Position numbers and translations under genes: made by a program
DNA from: Agrobacterium fabrum
GTDB taxonomy: Bacteria > Pseudomonadota > Alphaproteobacteria > Rhizobiales > Rhizobiaceae
Direction: 5' to 3'
NCBI GenBank assembly: GCA_003241215.1
Contig: QFOL01000050.1
Location: 1 to 17,741, forward strand
Length of the DNA: 17,741 bases
Notes under the pieces: generated by a model
Databases searched by the model: none
Told to the model about the DNA's origin: nothing
Seen by the model: the letters and a program-made list of their open reading frames with translations, nothing else
In this document: piece by piece, positions 13,235 through 17,741 of the stretch
Numbering within the stretch: position 1 is the first letter of the stretch
How the letters are laid out: every line of letters starts with the position of its first letter

Positions 13235-15444
13235 AGGGTGCTTTGGGATAAGCCGGTGGGCAACAACGCCATCTTCGCCAGCATGTCTGCGATCGCCTCC
13301 GCCGGCACCGGGCGACTGAAATAATAACCCTGCCCATAGGGGCAGCCGGCGTTACGCAGAAATGTCGCCTGCTCGCTGGTTTCCACACCTTCGGCAATGA
13401 CATCGATGCCGAGAGACCCGGCAAGCTGGATCATGATCGAAACGATGGCGCTATCCTTGGTTTTTTCCGGCAGGTGCGTCAGGAACGAGCGGTCGATCTT
13501 CATGCAGGATAGCGGGAATGTCTTGAGCATGCCGAGACAGGAATAACCGATGCCGAAATCGTCCAGCGCCAGGCTCACGCCCATCTGTTTTATGGCGCGC
13601 ATGATCCGCACCGATGTATCGACATCCTGAATGATGAGCGTCTCGGTGATTTCGATTTCGAGCATGGATGGCGCAAGGCCGGTTTCCTTCAGCACCGAGC
13701 GGATCTGCTGCACCAGCCCGCCCTGAAACTGCCGCGGCGAGATATTGACCGCCATCTTGACCGGCGAGAGGCCCGCCGCAGCCCATGCCTGCGCCTGACG
13801 GCACGCTTTGTTGAGGATGCTTTCCCCAAGTTCCACGATCAGGCCGGTCTCTTCCGCAAGGCCGATGAATTCGGCAGGCCCAAGCAGGCCTTCCACCGGA
13901 TGCTGCCAGCGCACCAGCGCCTCGACCCCGCTGATGCGGCCGCTGACGAGATCGACCTGCGGCTGGAAATGCAGGACGAATTCGTCCCTTTCAACCGCCT
14001 TGCGCAATTCCTCGATGCGGGTGAATTTCTTCCGCAGATCGTCCGCCATGTTCGGCGTGAAGGTGGCGATGCTGTCGCGCCCGTTATGCTTGGCGTCATA
14101 CATGGCAAGATCGGCCGCCGCGACGATTTCCGCAGTGGTTTCCCCATGTTCGGGGAAAAAGGCCATGCCGATGCTGCATGTAATCTTGATATCGTAATTG
14201 CCGATGCGCAACGGCTGCGAGACCGCGGCCCGGATGCGCCGCAGACGGGTTTCGACATCGTCCCTGCGCTCTTCGAGAATGATGACGAACTCATCCCCGC
14301 CGACCCTGAGAACGAGATCGTCTCGCCGAAGGCTTTTCGCGATGCGCCCGGCGGTCTTCGACAGCAGCGCATCGCCGATGCTGTGGCCGAGCGTGTCGTT
14401 GATCTGCCTGAAATTGTCGAGATCGAGAAATCCGATGCCGACCCTTCGTTTCGCCTTTGTCGCCGCCGCCAGTATTTCCGGCAGTCTTGTATCCAGGAAG
14501 CGGCGGTTCGGCAGCCGGGTCAGCATATCGTGATCCGCCAGAAAGGCGATGTGTTCCGCCGCCCTTTTGCGGTCGATCGCCAGACCCGCCATGCGCGCAG
14601 CCGCACCGATGAATTCCACCAGTTCCGCATCCGGCTTGCGGCCGGCCAGCATGCACCAGACGAAGCCATGCGCCTTGCCCTCGCTTGCGGGAATATCGAA
14701 ACTGAAGGCCGTGTTTCCCACCGGCTGGGGCAGGCTTTCCGGATCGCTGACGCTGGAAACGAGCGCGGCCAGTCCCTCCTGCTGCGCAAGCGCGGGCGAG
14801 GCATAAACGGAGGGTTCGCCAGCTGCGGCAGCGAACACCCGCACGGCACAGACCAGCCCGGTTGCAAGATTTTCAATTTCCTTGACGAATTCTTCGAGAA
14901 AATCCTCTATACGCGCCGCCGCCACGATCATTTCCAGAATATGCGCCTGCGCCTGCAGCAGCCTTTCCGAAGCCTTTTTCTGGGTTATATCCCGCGAGGC
15001 CCCCACCACGCCAATGATGTTGCCTGCCTTGTCCCTCAGCGGCACACGCGACATCATGAGCCAGCGATCGATATCGCCGCGCATGGCGCGTTCCTCGTAA
15101 CCGAGATCCGGTTCCCCGGTGCGCATCACCCGCGCTTCGGTATCGGGAATGCCCGCACGCTGCGCGGCCTCGCCATGAATATCGTAGTCGGTGAGCCCGA
15201 TCAGCTCCTCCACCGCGCGGAAACCGTTTTCGGTGACGATGGCGCGATTGGCAAAAAGGAAGCGGCCTTCCAGATCCTTGGCGTAGATGAAATCCGGCAC
15301 ATGATCGATCATGGCCTCCAGAAGCGCATATCGGTCAGAGGGATTGTCGGTTGCGCTTGCCGCAGGAGAAGCAGATGGCGCTATGCCGCGTTTTTTTCGC
15401 GACATCCGGTCCTGCACGGGTGTCTTCGGGCCTTTGGAACGCAC
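13231..15444 (-). CDS. PAS-GAF-like-GGDEF-EAL cyclic-di-GMP signalling protein
   Basis: A 737-residue protein with both cyclic-di-GMP synthesis and breakdown domains. In order: a PAS sensor domain (about 40-160, ending GVVGASRDITQKK), a GAF-like region (about 165-290), GGDEF (about 300-460) and EAL (about 475-725). The cyclase site is intact (RVGGDEF, GGDEF at 382-386) with an inhibitory I-site RxxD (RRDD, 373-376) exactly five residues before it. The phosphodiesterase site also looks intact: EAL 508-510, VNIS, EIEITET, DDFGIGY from 628, KID 649-651 and AEGVET from 684. No transmembrane segment is seen, so it is probably cytoplasmic. The GTG at 15444 has GAGG 7 nt upstream; an ATG at 15405 with AGGA is equally possible and would not touch the PAS domain. 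It has its own promoter. Which activity dominates cannot be read from sequence. Confidence 0.95.
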   Translation of the reverse strand: MRSKGPKTPVQDRMSRKKRGIAPSASPAASATDNPSDRYALLEAMIDHVPDFIYAKDLEGRFLFANRAIVTENGFRAVEELIGLTDYDIHGEAAQRAGIPDTEARVMRTGEPDLGYEERAMRGDIDRWLMMSRVPLRDKAGNIIGVVGASRDITQKKASERLLQAQAHILEMIVAAARIEDFLEEFVKEIENLATGLVCAVRVFAAAAGEPSVYASPALAQQEGLAALVSSVSDPESLPQPVGNTAFSFDIPASEGKAHGFVWCMLAGRKPDAELVEFIGAAARMAGLAIDRKRAAEHIAFLADHDMLTRLPNRRFLDTRLPEILAAATKAKRRVGIGFLDLDNFRQINDTLGHSIGDALLSKTAGRIAKSLRRDDLVLRVGGDEFVIILEERRDDVETRLRRIRAAVSQPLRIGNYDIKITCSIGMAFFPEHGETTAEIVAAADLAMYDAKHNGRDSIATFTPNMADDLRKKFTRIEELRKAVERDEFVLHFQPQVDLVSGRISGVEALVRWQHPVEGLLGPAEFIGLAEETGLIVELGESILNKACRQAQAWAAAGLSPVKMAVNISPRQFQGGLVQQIRSVLKETGLAPSMLEIEITETLIIQDVDTSVRIMRAIKQMGVSLALDDFGIGYSCLGMLKTFPLSCMKIDRSFLTHLPEKTKDSAIVSIMIQLAGSLGIDVIAEGVETSEQATFLRNAGCPYGQGYYFSRPVPAEAIADMLAKMALLPTGLSQSTL

Positions 15445-15484
15445 CTCTCCGCCTCATCGCTTGGGAAGGAAGCAGAATAGTAGG

Positions 15485-15512
15485 ATTATACATATTATAT
15501 AATGATGAACAA
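15485..15512 (-). promoter_or_regulatory. Promoter of the GGDEF/EAL gene
   Basis: TTGTTC (15507-15512), a 16-nt spacer, and a consensus TATAAT (15485-15490) on the minus strand, in a local AT-rich patch. The predicted start near 15478 gives a leader of about 34 nt to the GTG at 15444. Confidence 0.6.
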
Positions 15513-15517
15513 TGAAC

Positions 15518-15569
15518 GGAGATCGAAACGCACGGCACGACAAATGCCGCGCCGTGCGTTTCGGTCTCC
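15518..15569 (-). terminator. Long 19-bp hairpin after the hydroxyacid dehydrogenase gene
   Basis: Two 19-nt arms (15518-15536 and 15551-15569) are complementary at every position except one G-U wobble, with a 14-nt loop that has a further GGC/GCC pair. It starts 15 nt after the dehydrogenase stop. On the minus strand it is followed by GTTCATTGTTC, not a true T-run, so it may terminate inefficiently or act as a message-stabilising stem. It ends 5 nt before the -35 box of the next gene. Confidence 0.65.
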
Positions 15570-15583
15570 TTGAAAAGAATATC

Positions 15584-16519
15584 TCACACCACCGGCGTCG
15601 GCAGGTCCTTGCCGGCAAAATGGGCATCGAGATTGGCGAGAACCAGATCAGCCATGGCGCGCCTGGTCTGGTGCGTGCCGCTGCCGACATGCGGGGCGAG
15701 CGTGACGGTGTCGAAAGCGAACAGCGCTTCCGGCACACGCGGTTCATCCTCGAAGACATCCAGCGCCGCGCCGCCGATCGTGCCGTTCGAAAGCGCCTCG
15801 ACCAGCGCTTTCTCATCCACCAGCGAACCGCGCGCCACATTGACGAGCACACCCCGGGGACCGAGCGCCTTCAGCACATCCGCATTGACGATATGGCGTG
15901 TTTCGGCGGTGGCGGCGGCGGCGATGATCAGCACGTCACAATTGGCGGCCAGCGCCTCGATGCTGTCGTAATAATCATAGGCGACATCGCGGCGGTTTCT
16001 GGCGGTGTAGGAAATGCGCGCATCGAAACCCTCGAGCCGCTTTGCGATTGCCTGGCCGATGCGGCCGAGGCCGAATATGCCGTAACGGCGGCCGGCCACG
16101 CGGGTGGAAAGCCCCATATCGCCCTTCAGCCATTGGCCGGTGCGCACATGCTGGTCGGCCTGCGGCAGCTTGCGCGCCTGCGCCAGAACGAGGCCGAGCG
16201 CCAGATCGGCGACATCGGCCGTCAGCACGTCAGGCGTATTGGAGACGCGAAAACCGCGTCGCTTGGCTTCGGCCAGATCGACCTTGTCGAAACCGACGCC
16301 GTTGATGGCGACGATTTCAAGATTGGGAAGTGCGGCACCAATATCCGCCGGCAGGCCGATATGGCCGCCGGTGACGACGCCGCGGATTGAAGCACCCTTG
16401 TCAGCAAGGAACGCCGCCTTGTCAGCAGCCTCGAACAGGCGATGCACGGTGAAGCGCTCGGCAAGTTCGCCTTCCAGTGCCGGGATGAGCGGGCACAATT
16501 GCACGATTTCAGTGGTCAT
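15584..16519 (-). CDS. D-isomer-specific 2-hydroxyacid dehydrogenase (glyoxylate/hydroxypyruvate reductase-like)
   Basis: A 311-residue NAD(P)-dependent enzyme interconverting 2-oxoacids and D-2-hydroxyacids, of usual family length. Substrate domain first, with INGVGFDKVD (72-81). The Rossmann domain has GIFGLGRIGQAIAKR (147-161; GxGxxG at 150-155). The catalytic triad is present: Arg230 in VNVARGSLVD, Glu257 in DVFEDEP, His277 in LAPHVGSGT. An Asn/Ala/Arg segment after the second strand (YTARNRRD) suggests NADP(H) rather than NAD(H), a tentative reading. An AAGGAAA ribosome site precedes the ATG at 16519, 23 nt after the ABC ATPase stop, so it is probably co-transcribed with the transporter. 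The exact substrate is unknown. Confidence 0.93.
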   Translation of the reverse strand: MTTEIVQLCPLIPALEGELAERFTVHRLFEAADKAAFLADKGASIRGVVTGGHIGLPADIGAALPNLEIVAINGVGFDKVDLAEAKRRGFRVSNTPDVLTADVADLALGLVLAQARKLPQADQHVRTGQWLKGDMGLSTRVAGRRYGIFGLGRIGQAIAKRLEGFDARISYTARNRRDVAYDYYDSIEALAANCDVLIIAAAATAETRHIVNADVLKALGPRGVLVNVARGSLVDEKALVEALSNGTIGGAALDVFEDEPRVPEALFAFDTVTLAPHVGSGTHQTRRAMADLVLANLDAHFAGKDLPTPVV

Positions 16520-16542
16520 GAAGTTTCCTTTGCGCCGGTGAA

Positions 16543-17274
16543 CTACTTCACATCGGCCTTGACGAATTGCCGGAGTTCCGGCGTTTGCGGGTTGGCGAAA
16601 AGTTCGGACGAACGGCCCTGCTCCCAGATCTTGCCCTTGTGCATGAAGATGGTTTCGGTCGCCACGCGGCGCGCAAAGGCCATTTCATGGGTAACGAGGA
16701 TCATCGTCATGCCGTCTTTCGCGAGGTTTTCCATGACGGTCAGCACTTCCTCGGTCAATTCAGGATCGAGCGCCGAGGTCACCTCGTCGAACAGCATCAC
16801 CTTCGGCCGCATGGCGAGCGAACGGGCAATCGCCACGCGCTGCTGCTGGCCGCCGGAAAGCTGGTCGGGATAGGAATCGAATTTCTCCGAAAGGCCGACG
16901 AGTTGCAGAACTTCGCGGGCAATATCCTTGGTTTCCGATTTCGCCACATCCTTGACGATGCGCGGCGCGAGCATGATGTTTTCGCCGACCGTCAGATGCG
17001 GAAAGAGATTGTAGCTCTGGAACACGATGCCGACATCGGTGCGCAGCTTGCGCAGCGCCTTGGCATCTTCGCCGATCGCATGACCGGCGATTTCGATGCG
17101 GCCCGAATTGATCTTCTCCAGCCCGTTCATGCAGCGCAGCAGCGTGCTCTTGCCCGAACCCGAGCGGCCGATGAGGGCGAAAACTTCACCGCGGCCGACC
17201 GTCAGCGACACGCCTTTGAGGACTTCCAGAGCGCCAAAGCTCTTGTGAACGTTTTCAACGATTACTTCCGGCAT
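16543..17274 (-). CDS. Polar amino-acid-type ABC transporter ATP-binding protein
   Basis: A 243-residue cytoplasmic ATPase of the HisP/GlnQ type that powers the membrane permease. All motifs are present: Walker A GRSGSGKST (36-44), Q-loop Gln86 in VFQSYNLFPH, signature LSGGQQQR (139-146), Walker B VMLFDEVTSALD (159-170, catalytic Glu164) and the switch His196. The ATG at 17274 has AAGGAGG 4 nt upstream. The open frame continues 28 codons upstream to 17358, but that stretch is the hydrophobic end of the permease (LYFIVCYPLSQLSRWLE), read in this frame only because of the duplication at 17284-17299. The gene starts inside the permease end and should still be translated from its own ribosome site, although its partner is damaged. 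Confidence 0.95.
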   Translation of the reverse strand: MPEVIVENVHKSFGALEVLKGVSLTVGRGEVFALIGRSGSGKSTLLRCMNGLEKINSGRIEIAGHAIGEDAKALRKLRTDVGIVFQSYNLFPHLTVGENIMLAPRIVKDVAKSETKDIAREVLQLVGLSEKFDSYPDQLSGGQQQRVAIARSLAMRPKVMLFDEVTSALDPELTEEVLTVMENLAKDGMTMILVTHEMAFARRVATETIFMHKGKIWEQGRSSELFANPQTPELRQFVKADVK

Positions 17275-17283
17275 GAAGCCTCC

Positions 17284-17299
17284 TTTCCAGCTTTCCAGC
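17284..17299. repeat. 8-bp tandem duplication in the permease gene
   Basis: TTTCCAGC occurs twice in direct succession (17284-17291 and 17292-17299). With one copy the permease would end LSRWLERRLHAGSNR and stop, as family members do. With two, the frame shifts by +2 and the permease's main frame runs into the ATPase. Confidence 0.85.
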
Positions 17300-17534
17300 C
17301 AACGCGACAGCTGGGATAACGGGTAGCAGACGATGAAATAAAGTACGGCCACCGCCACGAAGACGCGGAACGGCTGGAACGTGGCATTGTTGATGAGCTG
17401 CCCCGCTCTCGCCAGTTCGACGAAACCGATGATCGATGCGATGGACGTGTTCTTGACGACCTGGACGGCAAAACCGACGGTCGGCGGTAGCGAAATTCGG
17501 ATCGCCTGCGGCAGGATGACGTAGCGATATTGCT

Positions 17535-17542
17535 GGGCGGGC
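17535..17542. repeat. 4-bp tandem duplication in the permease EAA loop
   Basis: GGGC occurs twice in succession (17535-17538 and 17539-17542). With one copy the loop reads SLALTRAQQYRYVILP, with the six residues between the LAL and RY landmarks that related permeases have. With two, the frame shifts by +1. Confidence 0.8.
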
Positions 17543-17741
17543 CCGGGTGAGAGCGAGCGACTCCGACGCTTCCCATTGCTGTTTCGGCACCGCCTGGATG
17601 CAACCGCGCCAGATTTCCGCGAGGTAACCCGATGTATAGATGGTCATCGAGGCACCGGCGGCAAAAAGTGGCGGCAGTTCCAGCCCGGCAAGGCTGAGGC
17701 CGTAATAGGACAGGAACAGGATCATCAGCACCGGAATGCCC

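Larger units (their letters stand above)
17255..17741 (-). pseudogene. Polar amino-acid ABC transporter permease, frameshifted by two tandem duplications (5' end outside window)
   Basis: An inner-membrane permease of the HisM/GlnP type. From the right edge the native frame reads GIPVLMILFLSYYGLSLAGL through IWRGCIQAVPKQQWEASESLAL, then shifts. The continuation QQYRYVILPQAIRISLPPTV, VVKNTSIASIIGFVELARAG and LYFIVCYPLSQLSRWLE lies in another frame, until the first frame resumes with ERRLHAGSNR and a TGA at 17255-17257. Removing one copy of GGGC (17535-17542) and one of TTTCCAGC (17284-17299) gives an uninterrupted protein with normal EAA-loop spacing and a normal C-terminus. As written, about 80 residues from the EAA loop (the ATPase contact) to the last helix are out of frame, so it is almost certainly non-functional. 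Assembly error is the alternative. Confidence 0.82.

Noticed and set aside
13900..15480. 526-codon plus-strand frame opposite the GGDEF/EAL gene
   Set aside because: Antisense shadow caused by codon bias; the translation is Arg/His/Asp-rich without motifs. The same applies to the frames at 7955-9052 (opposite fdsB) and 1442-2179 (opposite the GntR gene).
16543..17358. Permease-ATPase fusion protein, since the ATPase frame is open into the permease
   Set aside because: The ATPase has its own good ribosome site and start at 17274. The open frame exists only because the 8-bp duplication removed the permease's normal stop from that frame.
17255..17731. Intact 158-residue permease in a single frame
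   Set aside because: The middle of this frame (from about LALTRARPAIS on) has no permease character, while the native helices appear in another frame. The frame is open only by chance.
1..17741. CRISPR array, rRNA, tRNA, insertion sequence, phage or toxin-antitoxin genes
   Set aside because: I saw no regularly spaced repeats, tRNA-like cloverleaf, transposase or integrase motifs, or paired small toxin/antitoxin frames on either strand.

Overview
The window looks like chromosomal DNA of a Rhizobiaceae alphaproteobacterium, probably Agrobacterium/Rhizobium-like. The grounds are high GC with G/C-ending codons, a RopA/Omp2b-type Porin_2 porin, a rhizobial-style NAD-dependent formate dehydrogenase and polar amino-acid/peptide ABC transport genes. 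This placement is inferred from protein character, not from a database search. Every confident gene lies on the minus strand, so biological order runs from high to low coordinates.

Layout from the right edge, in transcription order. (1) 17741-15584: a polar amino-acid ABC cassette (permease, then ATPase) followed by a D-2-hydroxyacid dehydrogenase. The permease is disrupted by two short tandem duplications (4 bp and 8 bp). They put about 80 codons, including the ATPase-coupling EAA loop, out of frame and then restore the frame just before the stop. (2) 15569-13231: a long hairpin, a good promoter, then a PAS/GAF-like/GGDEF/EAL cyclic-di-GMP protein with all signature motifs intact. (3) 13234-12775: a possible 53-codon plus-strand ORF and a very AT-rich island, upstream of (4) a major outer-membrane porin (12774-11659) with a structured 3' UTR and strong terminator. 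(5) 11371-10712: a flavin-reductase-domain gene whose promoter carries a perfect 18-bp palindrome of FadR/GntR type.

(6) 10514-4139: a LysR regulator followed by fdsG-fdsB-fdsA-fdsD, encoding the soluble NAD+-dependent molybdenum formate dehydrogenase. G/B overlap by 4 nt and B/A are separated by 4 nt. No fdsC lies between fdsA and fdsD. (7) 4024-2372: an OFA-family (oxalate/formate antiporter-like) MFS transporter with a leader able to form alternative hairpins, ending in a strong terminator. (8) 2140-1: an FCD-type GntR regulator with a perfect 21-bp inverted repeat at its promoter/start, followed by a peptide-type ABC substrate-binding protein cut by the left edge.

Block 6 plus block 7 reads as a formate module: a LysR sensor, formate oxidation to CO2 with NADH production, and a candidate carboxylate carrier. 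Blocks 1 and 8 are solute uptake. I found no CRISPR array, rRNA, tRNA, phage or insertion sequence, and no wholly new system. The most unusual feature is the doubly duplicated permease, followed by the orphan operator palindromes and the alternative-hairpin leader.
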